From Planctomycetota bacterium (lineage in GTDB: Bacteria; Planctomycetota; UBA8108; UBA1146): a DNA stretch of 64,000 bases. Both the position numbers and the translations under genes were made by a program. Position 1 is the first letter of the stretch. Every line of letters begins with the position of its first letter. Shown in pieces: positions 41,012 to 49,558 of the stretch. The notes under the pieces were generated by a model. That model made no database searches. It was not told where the DNA came from and saw only the letters and a program-made list of their open reading frames with translations. The stretch is from contig JADHSM010000005.1 of NCBI GenBank assembly GCA_016776905.1, forward strand, positions 1 through 64,000, written 5' to 3'.

Positions 41012-41506
41012 TCAGCCCCCTCCGAGTCCACCTCGGAAGCGCTTGGATTTACTGAGGAACGCCCATAGAGAAAGCAGTAGCAATCCCGTGTTGGTCATCA
41101 ATTTTTCACATATCGGGATAGGCCCAGCACCGCATCCACAATCGGCAATGACGGCACACAGCGAAGTGAACTCAGGCTGAGTCCCCACCAACCCTGCTCC
41201 CAGAAAGTAAACTGCAGGAGTAAATGCGCACAGCATTCCTGTCACAATTAATGCCGCCGGCCTCAATGCCAAACCAGCAAGCAATGACAATCCGCACAAG
41301 ATTTCCGCTGCTGGGAGAATAACTGCGACACCGTTGAGAATCCAAACAGGACTCGTTGGCAATATCCCATAGTTATTGATGCTTTTAAGAAACCCAATGG
41401 GGTCTGCAACCTTATTGATGCCGTAACTGAGAAAAATCAATCCGAGAATAAATCGCGCCAGTAGAAGCGGGATTCCGGTAGCATCTATTTGACGAATAAA
41501 ACTCAT
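41012..41506 (-). CDS. MauE/DoxX-family membrane protein
   Basis: This 164-residue protein has four predicted membrane segments (PLLLARFILGLIFLSYG, VAVILPAAEILCGLSLLAG, ALIVTGMLCAFTPAVYFL, and a C-terminal one) with the DoxX/MauE layout. A Cys cluster, CAVIADCGCGAG, precedes the last segment, which is typical of the redox-associated MauE-like branch. The ATG at 41506 overlaps the stop of the rhodanese gene by one base (TGATG), with GGAGGT upstream. I infer joint function in periplasmic sulfur or disulfide redox. Confidence 0.82.
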   Translation of the reverse strand: MSFIRQIDATGIPLLLARFILGLIFLSYGINKVADPIGFLKSINNYGILPTSPVWILNGVAVILPAAEILCGLSLLAGLALRPAALIVTGMLCAFTPAVYFLGAGLVGTQPEFTSLCAVIADCGCGAGPIPICEKLMTNTGLLLLSLWAFLSKSKRFRGGLGGG

Positions 41507-42210
41507 CAGCGGACCTCCGTTCCCACTGTTATTGGCATTTGCATTTCTTTCCATTCATTGAACCCACCCTCGTATACGTAAATGTTTTCGGGAGGAAGCC
41601 CATAGAGGGAGCCTAAGTCACTCGCAAGGTGCAAACTATCTTCACAGTCTCCACCATTACAGTAGACGATGACGAAAAATGCCATTTCCAGTTGAGGCTT
41701 AAGGTCATCTATTAATGATTCTGATTCATAATGGTAGAGCCAGACAGAACCGGGAATGTGCCCATCTTCGTATTGGTCTTTTACGCGCGCATCCACAAAC
41801 ACTACGATGGATTCACCAGAAGATTCGAATTCAGCTTCCCCAGTCTCAAAATGATCTCGAACATCTTCAAAACTGAGTCTCTGCATTCCGTCATCCGGAA
41901 CTGTTTCTATCGATTCGTCACTGTTTCCATCACCAGAAGAGACCTCATTACCCTGACTCGAAAGGTCCCCTTCTTCAGGATTGGAGGTTCCGTTTTCTTG
42001 CAGGACTCTCTGACCTGGTTCCAAGGAAGACGCTCTACTCGGGAAGTAATCCCGTGACAGATCTATCTTATTCCCCGGCCTCAAGGTATTGATCGTCAGG
42101 CCTATTGCTGCTGATATGACCAGCAATAGCAGCGTGCCCGTGAGCAGGGATTTAACACAGTTTGAATCATCCGCAGATTCGGATTCATCGGTTTTCAAAT
42201 CTGAGTTCAT
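41506..42210 (-). CDS. Membrane-anchored rhodanese-domain protein
   Basis: This 234-residue protein has one N-terminal membrane segment (about 21-42), a low-complexity Ser/Glu/Gly linker (about 60-108) and a C-terminal rhodanese domain (FVDARVKDQYEDGHIPGS, VYCNGGDCEDS). C184 is the likely sulfur-accepting cysteine and C189 is a second cysteine in the same loop. The domain therefore faces the periplasm. A CAGGAGA site lies about 11 nt before the ATG. It is translationally coupled to the MauE/DoxX-like gene. Confidence 0.87.
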   Translation of the reverse strand: MNSDLKTDESESADDSNCVKSLLTGTLLLLVISAAIGLTINTLRPGNKIDLSRDYFPSRASSLEPGQRVLQENGTSNPEEGDLSSQGNEVSSGDGNSDESIETVPDDGMQRLSFEDVRDHFETGEAEFESSGESIVVFVDARVKDQYEDGHIPGSVWLYHYESESLIDDLKPQLEMAFFVIVYCNGGDCEDSLHLASDLGSLYGLPPENIYVYEGGFNEWKEMQMPITVGTEVR

Positions 42211-42262
42211 AATGTTTTGATCTCCTGATTCAAAGGATTTCTATCGAGCAGGATCTCGCCTT

Positions 42263-42322
42263 CGACTCATGACTCGACTCATGACTCGACTCAAGACTCG
42301 AATCAAGGCTCGAATCAATAAT
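42263..42322. repeat. 12-bp tandem repeat, five copies
   Basis: CGACTCATGACT is repeated five times head to tail (42263-42322), with the last copies degenerating to CGAATCAATAAT. It lies 53-112 bp upstream of the rhodanese gene start, on the promoter side. Confidence 0.93.
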
Positions 42323-42428
42323 CCCATTAACAAAAGAAGTGTATCACCACGGCCACTAAATTCGGAATCATTAGGTGAAAAGCATGGAAGTGGATCCCAA
42401 TCCTCCAAAGGGCTTCTTTTTTACCAAA

Positions 42429-42466
42429 AAAAATACTCGTGCCGTTTCTACAGCACGAGTATTTTT
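42429..42466. terminator. Terminator after the winged-helix gene, possibly bidirectional
   Basis: A 14-bp stem (AAAAATACTCGTGC and its complement) encloses a 10-nt loop. On the minus strand it ends in a U-run and lies about 20 bp past the stop of the winged-helix gene. The A/T-rich flanks also allow function on the plus strand. Confidence 0.88.
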
Positions 42467-42486
42467 CCGAATTTTATCGCGTGAAA

Positions 42487-42948
42487 TCAGGCAGGCTGCT
42501 CAGATTTCATTTTCCAACGACCTTTTTCATCTTGGTCGAACTCTTCATGCCTTCTCAGATGCTGGAACACAGCGAGGTAAAGATTCTTAGTGGCTTCCTC
42601 AGGATGGCGACGAGCAATCTCATCGCGAACCTCTGCAGGGGTCAATGGCATTCCAGCTTCCCCTAATATTTCTTCCACCTGTGAGCGAATCCAGCCCCTC
42701 GGACGACGTCCAGAAGGGGTCAGGCGACGCATAGAGCCACTCGCACTAGAAAGATAACCTTGTACCTCAGGGTACTGAGATAGGAACTCTCTAATATGCT
42801 CTTCGACTTTATCCAACTCATCGCGGAGCCGTTGACGCTTTGTTTCAAGGCGATTTAACTTTCCGCTGTTCTCTTTCAAAGCAACAAGTTGCCTGAGAGC
42901 TTCAACGTCGAGTTTACCTAAACTGTCCATTTCTTGTTCCATACTCAT
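42487..42948 (-). CDS. Coiled-coil winged-helix protein
   Basis: This 153-residue soluble protein begins at the ATG at 42948, chosen for the GAGGT upstream. The N-terminal half is a strong coiled coil (about 10-60, VALKENSGKLNRLETKRQRLRDELDKVEEHI). After a short linker (SSASGSMRRLTPSGRRPRG) it has a winged-helix domain of the HARE-HTH type (QVEEILGEAGMPLTPAEVRDEIARRHPEEATKN..LRRHEEFDQDEKGRWKM). I infer a dimeric DNA-binding regulator. Its targets are unknown; an inverted repeat at 43007-43028 in its own promoter is a candidate. Confidence 0.75.
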   Translation of the reverse strand: MSMEQEMDSLGKLDVEALRQLVALKENSGKLNRLETKRQRLRDELDKVEEHIREFLSQYPEVQGYLSSASGSMRRLTPSGRRPRGWIRSQVEEILGEAGMPLTPAEVRDEIARRHPEEATKNLYLAVFQHLRRHEEFDQDEKGRWKMKSEQPA

Positions 42949-43357
42949 GATCTCTACCTCTTCCCACTTCTTCATGACTCGAATCTGGTGCGGAATTTCA
43001 AATATCTTTTACGTACTCTTACGTAAAAATCGTTGTTGAATTCCAGAGGGCCTCTACAACCCTGAGTCCACTTTCTGTATGAACTCCACCTATCGAAATA
43101 ATGTCTCGTCACTTAAATAAACAGTGCACTCAATCTTGCTAATATATGCCGCTCGTTTAAATTGCTGATCAAAGATCAGCGCCAAAAACGGCTCGCTTCC
43201 TGCAATTTACTATCCTCAGACCAAAATAAGGGATCTAAGGAGATCCATTTCTGTCATCAACACCAAGAAACTTACGATTACTGCTATGTGAGTCACTTAA
43301 GTCCTATACTTACATACGCATTGTCGATTTACAATGACTCTTCTAGAATTTAGATCT
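42949..43357. other. Divergent intergenic region
   Basis: This AT-rich stretch of about 409 bp separates the winged-helix gene (-) from the amidase gene (+). No gene is supported. Besides the dyad at 43007-43028 I see no clear promoter box. The amidase ATG has only a weak ribosome site (AGATCT). Confidence 0.5.
43007..43028. promoter_or_regulatory. Inverted repeat, candidate operator of the winged-helix gene
   Basis: TTTTACGTA and TACGTAAAA form a perfect 9-bp dyad around CTCT, 59-80 bp upstream of the winged-helix gene ATG. The position suits autoregulation by that putative DNA-binding protein. It lacks a U-run in either direction that would make it a terminator. Confidence 0.5.
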
Positions 43358-44332
43358 ATGAACAAACATATCCTGAACTCAATGCTAATTGTCATATCTA
43401 TATTATATATAACAAGTTGCAGAATAGTGCCTGGGCAGCCTTCTCAGAGATCTGGTAATGAGATTCTTATCGCTGGCGAAAGAATAGAAACATCCCATAA
43501 AGTCGTCCTGTGGACCGATAATGGCGGCTTCGACGCCTATCGAGGTCACCGCTGGGATCAGCCAGGGACAATTCCACCCCAAGATGACCCAAAAGGAGTC
43601 ATGCGTTATGGAAGCCTTCGACGGAATGCTTCTCCTGAATTAACGGCACGACTCCAGGCCAATGGCTGGACTCGTAAAGACCTTACTGAAGTCATCGATA
43701 CAGTTGTTCTCCATTATGACGCATGCGGATCGGCCAGTCGATGCTTCCACGTTCTCCATAATATTCGGGGCTTGTCATGCCACTTTCTTGTCGATGTAGA
43801 CGGTACCATTTACCAAACTTTGGACGTCAAAGAACGTGCTTGGCACGCCGGAAATGCCAATGACCGATCCATCGGCATCGAGATCGCCCACTTCGGAGCA
43901 TTCAAAGATCCCAAGGAAGCCGACTTACATTACATTCAAGATACAAAAGGGATACGCCTCAATCCCGATTCACTCGCAGGGACGTCTGCTGAAAATGCTC
44001 ATCCCTACCCAGCACGCCCCCAACTCTTCGAAGGTACAATCCATCAGGAACATCTTCATCAAAGAGATTTCACCGAAGCTCAATACATCGCCTTAGAAAA
44101 CTTACTCATCTCTTTATGTCGGTCAATACCGAGCATTCAGCCTCGTGTTCCGAGAGACTCGAAGGGTAAGGTGGTTTCCTCATTACGAGATGAATCAAAG
44201 GGACAATCTGTTGCAGGTATCGTCGGCCACTGGCATGTCGGATCACACAAAGTAGATCCCGGACCTGCATTTGACTGGGATAGAATCGAAAAGAGACTTC
44301 AGGAAGCGGTTTTAGTACCTAATATCGACTAA
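43358..44332 (+). CDS. N-acetylmuramoyl-L-alanine amidase, lipoprotein
   Basis: This Zn-dependent amidase_2/PGRP-family protein cleaves the muramoyl-alanine bond of peptidoglycan. From the ATG at 43358 it has 324 residues with a lipoprotein signal whose lipobox is ITSC (C21). Zn ligands are inferred as H119 (VVLHYDAC), H291 (GHWHVGSHKVDPG) and D300, with the catalytic Glu/His region at AWHAG and GIEIAH. Several starts are possible; this one gives the best signal peptide although its ribosome site is weak. It likely sits on the outer leaflet of the inner membrane or in the outer membrane and acts in wall turnover. Confidence 0.88.
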   Translation: MNKHILNSMLIVISILYITSCRIVPGQPSQRSGNEILIAGERIETSHKVVLWTDNGGFDAYRGHRWDQPGTIPPQDDPKGVMRYGSLRRNASPELTARLQANGWTRKDLTEVIDTVVLHYDACGSASRCFHVLHNIRGLSCHFLVDVDGTIYQTLDVKERAWHAGNANDRSIGIEIAHFGAFKDPKEADLHYIQDTKGIRLNPDSLAGTSAENAHPYPARPQLFEGTIHQEHLHQRDFTEAQYIALENLLISLCRSIPSIQPRVPRDSKGKVVSSLRDESKGQSVAGIVGHWHVGSHKVDPGPAFDWDRIEKRLQEAVLVPNID

Positions 44333-44339
44333 TGGACTG

Positions 44340-45185
44340 TTACTCGTCAGTCGAGGTTCTTCTTTGCCGCAAGGACTCAAATAGAACCACAGCTGTCGCC
44401 ATTGCCACATTCAAGGAATCAGCACTTCCTGCCATAGGTATGGAGACCTGATCATCAGTCTCGCTCAGCCATCTCTCATCTAAGCCGTATTGTTCGCTTC
44501 CCATAATGATGGCCAACGGTACCGTGAGATCCATATCGCAATAGTCAGATTCTGCATCGGGAGAAGTCGCGACCATTTTGACCTTATGGTTCCGAAGCCA
44601 TAAAATCGCTTCATCGCTAGAACATTCAGCCACAGGTACTGTAAAAAGAGTCCCAACACTGGCTCGAACGACATTGGGGTTGAACAAATCCGTACAACGA
44701 TCAACCACCAGCAACCCATCGATGGCGGCAGCATCTGCGGTACGCAGCAACGTTCCAAGATTTCCAGGCTTTTCAATCGATTGGGCAACGATCAATAGAG
44801 GAGTTTTATGAGACTCTTTTACTTTTTCAATCCGAGCCGACAACCGATCAAGATTCCATTCAGGTCGAGGAGCAGTGGCCAATAAGCCATCGGGCCGATC
44901 TCGATAGGACATCTTTTGAAAGACATCTTTACTCACTGTTTGAACTTTTGTTCCCAATGACGACTGAGCGAATTCCAACAAAGTCGCCTCATTGGACCCA
45001 AGATAGAAATCAGGGCAAACAAAGATCTCTTCGAGATTTAACTTTGACTCTACTGCTCTGGAGATTTCTCGAAATCCCTCAATGATGAATCGACCTTCTC
45101 TATCTCGGTCTCGACGATCCCGAAGACGCACCACTGATTTAATCCGAGGATTTTGCAAGCTCGTTAGTATTTCTTCATTCTCCAT
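44340..45185 (-). CDS. TrmH/SpoU-family RNA 2'-O-methyltransferase
   Basis: This 281-residue SAM-dependent methyltransferase methylates a ribose of rRNA or tRNA. It has an N-terminal substrate-binding domain (RRDRDREGRFIIEGFREISRA) and a C-terminal SpoU trefoil-knot domain with motif 1 (QSIEKPGNLGTLLRTADAA), motif 2 (IMGSEQYGLDERW) and motif 3 (IPMAGSADSLNVAMATAV). The exact RNA target is not readable. The ATG at 45185 follows AAGGA by 8 nt and overlaps the end of the nitroreductase gene by 11 bp, so they are co-transcribed. It converges with the amidase gene. Confidence 0.92.
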   Translation of the reverse strand: MENEEILTSLQNPRIKSVVRLRDRRDRDREGRFIIEGFREISRAVESKLNLEEIFVCPDFYLGSNEATLLEFAQSSLGTKVQTVSKDVFQKMSYRDRPDGLLATAPRPEWNLDRLSARIEKVKESHKTPLLIVAQSIEKPGNLGTLLRTADAAAIDGLLVVDRCTDLFNPNVVRASVGTLFTVPVAECSSDEAILWLRNHKVKMVATSPDAESDYCDMDLTVPLAIIMGSEQYGLDERWLSETDDQVSIPMAGSADSLNVAMATAVVLFESLRQRRTSTDE

Positions 45186-45885
45186 TTGCGGGATCCTTCT
45201 CGTGATTTCTGCCATCCCTATTATAACTTCGAACCTCTTCTAAGGACTTCCTTTTGAGGTCTGGAACCTGGCATTCAAGTGCAGGGTATCCGATAGGGAA
45301 CAAGAGAAATGGTTTTTCCCGAGACGGGCGTCCCAAAAGATCTCTTAAAAATTTCATCGGTGATGGCGTATGCGTCAATGTTGCGAGACCTAACTTATGA
45401 ATCGCGCTAATAAACATTCCAGCAGCAATACCTACCGACTCCGATACATAATAGTTTTTCTGTTTAGAACCTGAATCATTCACTCCATGAGTTTCAGCGA
45501 AGAGCACAACGAGAAAAGGAGCTTCTTCCAGAAAAGGCTTACTCGCATCCGTGCCTATCGGCTGTAGAGCATCAAGCCACTCTTGTGGCATGCGGCCGCT
45601 ATAGGATACTTGCTCTTCCTGTTCAGCAGCGGCTCGGATTTGACGTTTTAAGTCGGGCTCATCTACAACAACAAAATGCCAAGGCTGTCGATGTGCCCCA
45701 CTCGGTGCGGTACTGGCTGCCGCAATGGCCCTATCGACCCACTCTCTTGGAAAAGAATCGGATGAAAAGTGCCTCACTGATCGACGACCGGAAAGGTCAG
45801 ATTCCAATCTGAGGGAGATTTGATCCATTTCTTCTTCTGTTTTTCTTTCAAAAGAAAGAGGAGTGGGGCTGTATTCCCGGCTCAT
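45175..45885 (-). CDS. Nitroreductase-family flavoprotein (iodotyrosine-deiodinase-like)
   Basis: This 236-residue protein is an FMN-dependent oxidoreductase fold. Flavin contacts are in RRSVRHFS and TAPSGAHRQPWHFVVV, and the second half has NYYVSESVGIAAGMFISAIHKLGLATLTHTPSPM. The latter and the APSGAH motif match the iodotyrosine-deiodinase-like branch rather than classical nitroreductases. Its natural substrate is unknown. GGAGG lies 5 nt before the ATG at 45885; a GTG two codons earlier overlaps that site. Confidence 0.87.
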   Translation of the reverse strand: MSREYSPTPLSFERKTEEEMDQISLRLESDLSGRRSVRHFSSDSFPREWVDRAIAAASTAPSGAHRQPWHFVVVDEPDLKRQIRAAAEQEEQVSYSGRMPQEWLDALQPIGTDASKPFLEEAPFLVVLFAETHGVNDSGSKQKNYYVSESVGIAAGMFISAIHKLGLATLTHTPSPMKFLRDLLGRPSREKPFLLFPIGYPALECQVPDLKRKSLEEVRSYNRDGRNHEKDPANGE

Positions 45886-46043
45886 TTGCACCTCCAGGGA
45901 CCTGACTCAAAGACTCAGTGGTGTTTCGCTCTGATCTGATAAGACTGATCACCATACTCCGAGCTCAAACTACATTTATCAACTTTTGAATGCGTTCTAA
46001 ATCGGTATGTCAGACTTTTCCACAGAAGAAATGTAACCCTTTT

Positions 46044-47657
46044 TTATTCCGCGTCTTGATGGGCCACCCATGCCTCTGCGGCCTTCATTCCATCGAGTGC
46101 TGCAGATAGAATTCCACCTGCATACCCAGCGCCTTCTCCCAATGGAAATAATCCGGAGAGACCCGTGCTTTCAAAATTTTCTTCACCCCTGTCAATACGA
46201 ACAGGGCTCGAAGATCTTGATTCAGGCGCAGTCACCACAGCCTTATCATGGTCAAAAGCGGGTAGCCTGCGAAGCAAGTCGGAGAGACCTGATCGAAGCG
46301 AATCCAAAATCATTGCTGGCATAAACTCTGAAAAATCGACGGGGACAAGGTTTCTAGGATAACTGCAGTCCGGAAGATCTTGAGAAACTTGGCCTTCGAT
46401 AAAATCTCTGAGCCTTAGTGCTGGGACAGAAAAATCCCCCCCTGCCGAGGTAAAGGCTGCTTTTTCAATCTGTTCCTGTAACTCGATTCCTGCCAAGGGA
46501 GCGTCGCCCTCTCCAAAACTATCGGGATCCAGAGTTACCACGAAACCACTATTTGCCCATGGGCTCTTCCGTTGAAACTTGGAAGCTCCGTTGACGCACA
46601 AAAATCCTTCCATCTCAGTCGAAGGAAGGATTTCGCCTCCAGGACACATACAGAAGGAATAAACATCCCCTCCGGTTCCTTTAGCGACAAGACTGTAATC
46701 TGCCGGTGGAAGATGGGGGTGCCCCGCTGATTCTCCATACTGCATCTGGTCAATCACACTTTGAGGGTGCTCGACTCTGACTCCGATTTGAAATGGCTTC
46801 CGAGTCATTGGAACATCGTGACGATCTAGGCAACGGTAAATATCGCGGGCACTATGGCCTGTTGCTAAGAAGAGAGTACGGGTTTCCCATTCCATCTTCT
46901 TATTTTCTGATTCAACGACGATACCTTTGATTTGCTTCGAATCTCCACTCTCTTCCGATATGACATCTACGAATCGATGGTCGAAAAAGAACTCTGCACC
47001 GGCTTCGATGAGCGCTTTCCGCATTCGCTTGACGATACTGGGCAGAAGGTTCGATCCCACATGAGGTCTTCCGTCGACAAGAATATCTTTCGGTGCCCCA
47101 TGATCGACCAACGCTTGAAGTACTTCAGGGACACGTGGATCCTGAACACGTGTATAAAGTTTTCCATCAGAATAGGTTCCTGCGCCGCCCTCTCCATAGA
47201 GGAGATGACAATCGGGCTCAAACTCTCCACCCATGATAAATCGGTGCCACCGCCGAGATCGCTCTACGACTTCTGGCCCTCTCTCAATTATCCGAGGTTT
47301 TGCGCCAGCCTGAACCAAACGTAATGCACAAAACAAACCCGCTGGACCAGTTCCTACAACGACAGGAGACTCATCACCAGAGTACTGATCGATGTCTAAC
47401 CGTTGTTGATTCCATACGCGAGCTTTCCCTTGTTGGACCAACTTGTCTGCGACTTGAAGATCAATCTCTGCGGTCACTGAATGAATCCAACGAGGCTCTC
47501 TTCCCTTTCGGCAGTCGAGAGATCTCTTCCGTATTTCAACAGAGGAAATACGTTGCTTTGCAATCTTCAATCTTCGTGCGAGGGAACGAGGAAGATCTCT
47601 TTCTGTCTCACCCAAACGCAGGGAGACATCGTGAATCAGAAGTAGATTTGGAATCAT
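46044..47657 (-). CDS. FAD-dependent dehydrogenase (COG2509 type)
   Basis: This 537-residue flavoprotein starts with an approximately 90-residue ferredoxin-like domain (KQRISSVEIRKRSLDCRKGRE) and then an FAD Rossmann motif VVVGTGPAGLFCALRL. Family-typical stretches are the LLYGEGGAGTYSDGKLYTR segment, FLATGHSARDIY, CMCPGGEILPS and the C-terminal LFPLGEGAGYAGGILSAALDG. The family is widespread but its reaction is unknown. Its ATG overlaps the stop of the Cys-cluster gene by 4 bp (ATGA), so both are made together. Confidence 0.88.
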   Translation of the reverse strand: MIPNLLLIHDVSLRLGETERDLPRSLARRLKIAKQRISSVEIRKRSLDCRKGREPRWIHSVTAEIDLQVADKLVQQGKARVWNQQRLDIDQYSGDESPVVVGTGPAGLFCALRLVQAGAKPRIIERGPEVVERSRRWHRFIMGGEFEPDCHLLYGEGGAGTYSDGKLYTRVQDPRVPEVLQALVDHGAPKDILVDGRPHVGSNLLPSIVKRMRKALIEAGAEFFFDHRFVDVISEESGDSKQIKGIVVESENKKMEWETRTLFLATGHSARDIYRCLDRHDVPMTRKPFQIGVRVEHPQSVIDQMQYGESAGHPHLPPADYSLVAKGTGGDVYSFCMCPGGEILPSTEMEGFLCVNGASKFQRKSPWANSGFVVTLDPDSFGEGDAPLAGIELQEQIEKAAFTSAGGDFSVPALRLRDFIEGQVSQDLPDCSYPRNLVPVDFSEFMPAMILDSLRSGLSDLLRRLPAFDHDKAVVTAPESRSSSPVRIDRGEENFESTGLSGLFPLGEGAGYAGGILSAALDGMKAAEAWVAHQDAE

Positions 47658-48274
47658 CGATTATTATCAGTTCTTGTTTTCTTGGGGGGGCGGTCATTTC
47701 TGTGCTGCTCTTTACGCATGGAAGATCCGCACGAACCCATAGCTGGGCCATCCTCGTCGAGCAAATATCTAATCAGCATGAATGGAATCACGCGGTAATC
47801 CCAATCTTCACCGAACAACGATTCATTGAGTTGATCTCTTCTTTCGATACTTCTTCGTGCTTCATGACTGATTTTGTCGTCTTCGCGGTCGTACGATAGG
47901 CATTCAATGGGCTTCGCTACCCTATGAACCATGCAGCGACCTTTTTCCAACAAGGGGCAATTAAATGCCTGAGGACGGCGATTATCTCTAAGGAAATGAA
48001 TCGCTTGGCCCAGCCTCTCCAGAACCTCTTCAGTTTTACCTTTTAGGTGAGGCTTTTCGTTAAAAGCCCGAGCGATGTCTATCGCTTCAAGTTCCGAAAT
48101 CCGCATTTTATTATGGGGTCGCTGGCAACACTCTGAAGGACGGTGCTCCGCTTCCTCCGAGGTGCTTCTTTTTTCGATAAACAGTGGCCCCCTCGATCTA
48201 TCGAGGGAAACGAGTGCTTCCTCCAATTGATCTGCGGTTTTTCCAGCGTTCCTAGGGCTACGTTTTCTGGCCAT
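47654..48274 (-). CDS. YkgJ-like cysteine-cluster protein
   Basis: This 206-residue protein resembles the zinc- or iron-chelating YkgJ family. Cysteines are in ECCQRP, FNCPLLEKGRCMVH and PIECLSYD, spaced like a metal site, followed by a basic C-terminal tail. The usual first CxxC pair is reduced to CC, so metal binding may differ. GGAGG lies 6-7 nt before the ATG. It precedes and overlaps the FAD-dehydrogenase gene; I infer a possible metal-binding partner. Confidence 0.76.
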   Translation of the reverse strand: MARKRSPRNAGKTADQLEEALVSLDRSRGPLFIEKRSTSEEAEHRPSECCQRPHNKMRISELEAIDIARAFNEKPHLKGKTEEVLERLGQAIHFLRDNRRPQAFNCPLLEKGRCMVHRVAKPIECLSYDREDDKISHEARRSIERRDQLNESLFGEDWDYRVIPFMLIRYLLDEDGPAMGSCGSSMRKEQHRNDRPPKKTRTDNNR

Positions 48275-48298
48275 AATTTTCCTCCGGCAATCAGTGTA

Positions 48299-49558
48299 TC
48301 ACGAAGACTCGATTTTGTTTTCTTGTCGAGCAGGTCCTCGACCCAAACTAAACATGACCACAGCGCTGAGGATCCACAGAATCAGGGAAAAGGCGAAAAC
48401 GACCTTGGGATCGCCTGTCCAATCTGCCAATAACCCCCCGATGGGATGGCCAATCAGTCCTCTCACGGCAACGAGAGCGACATGAACTGCCATATATTGT
48501 CGACCTTCATCTGCCCGGGCAAATGACACTGGACCAATATTCCAAGCCAAAATGACACCCGCCATGGAGATGCCAAAGACCAATTCGGCGAGCAGGAAGG
48601 TCATTGCTGAATTCGCTGCCATCAACAGCATCGCATAGAGAGCGAGGCCACAGTAACAGCCTCCTGCAAGCCAACCTGGGCCAATGCGATCAAGGGTCTT
48701 TCCATAGAATGGGGTCAAAAGAACCATCGCCAAACTGGCTAGTCCTTTTGCTCCCAACAATATTCGCCAATCCAACCCCAAAAATTCTGCATCAACGGTG
48801 TACATCGGCTTCGCCGTTATCAATGCCATAAAAGCGGTACCGTATAAAATGAAGCCAATCTCATAGATCAGGAATCGACGATCTTTAACCAATAATCGCC
48901 AGAGTGCTTTGGCGTTATTTATCTCCGGTGCATCGGGGGCTGCTTTGTCTTGGTCCCGTAGAGGCGTTTTCGAAAATATCATGCACGAGAGCCAACCAAA
49001 GAGTCCTGCTACTGCGTACAAAATTGGAAAAGCTTCGCTCTGATAGTGAAGCCAATATCCTGCGATCACACTGCCCGCCCCAGAAACAAGAGCTCCCCAG
49101 CGCTGTGCTTTTCCAAAAAGGAATCCACGATTTTCATCCCGATAATTACTTCTTATGACACCATTCCATGCAGAAGTAATCGGTACTGAGGCGAGAGCTT
49201 GAATGGTGACTAACAACAAGAAGATCCAAGGCACAATCTCTCGGCCTTGATCGGTTTCTGCCCAATTCGAAATAACAGGAACAAGAAGTAAGATCATCAA
49301 CGAAAGGGGCAGTCGCCCCACTGTTGCAGCTCTACGGAGTAACCTTCTAGGCCCCGTTCGAGAAATCCAACCTCCGAAAAACAACACGGCACCCTGCGCA
49401 ACAGCTGGAGCCATCACGATGAGCGTCAATAATAAATTATCGACACCTAGAGCTTTTCGGGCGATTTCAGGAGCAGACCACAGTAACCCTCCGAACACCC
49501 CTTCAAAAAGGACGGCTCGTATATGAAATCCGTATGTGATCTTTTCGATTTTTGGCAT
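48299..49558 (-). CDS. MFS transporter
   Basis: This 419-residue protein has about twelve hydrophobic segments in the 6+6 major facilitator layout, with the cytosolic loop motif between helices 2 and 3 (GGWISRTGPRRLLRR) and its weaker copy in the second half (YGKTLDRIGPGWLAGG). A short hydrophilic central loop contains DKAAPDAPEINN. No substrate-specific motif stands out. The gene ends 24 bp upstream of the Cys-cluster gene on the same strand, so the three may form one operon. Its ribosome site is weak (GAGAGA). Confidence 0.86.
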   Translation of the reverse strand: MPKIEKITYGFHIRAVLFEGVFGGLLWSAPEIARKALGVDNLLLTLIVMAPAVAQGAVLFFGGWISRTGPRRLLRRAATVGRLPLSLMILLLVPVISNWAETDQGREIVPWIFLLLVTIQALASVPITSAWNGVIRSNYRDENRGFLFGKAQRWGALVSGAGSVIAGYWLHYQSEAFPILYAVAGLFGWLSCMIFSKTPLRDQDKAAPDAPEINNAKALWRLLVKDRRFLIYEIGFILYGTAFMALITAKPMYTVDAEFLGLDWRILLGAKGLASLAMVLLTPFYGKTLDRIGPGWLAGGCYCGLALYAMLLMAANSAMTFLLAELVFGISMAGVILAWNIGPVSFARADEGRQYMAVHVALVAVRGLIGHPIGGLLADWTGDPKVVFAFSLILWILSAVVMFSLGRGPARQENKIESS

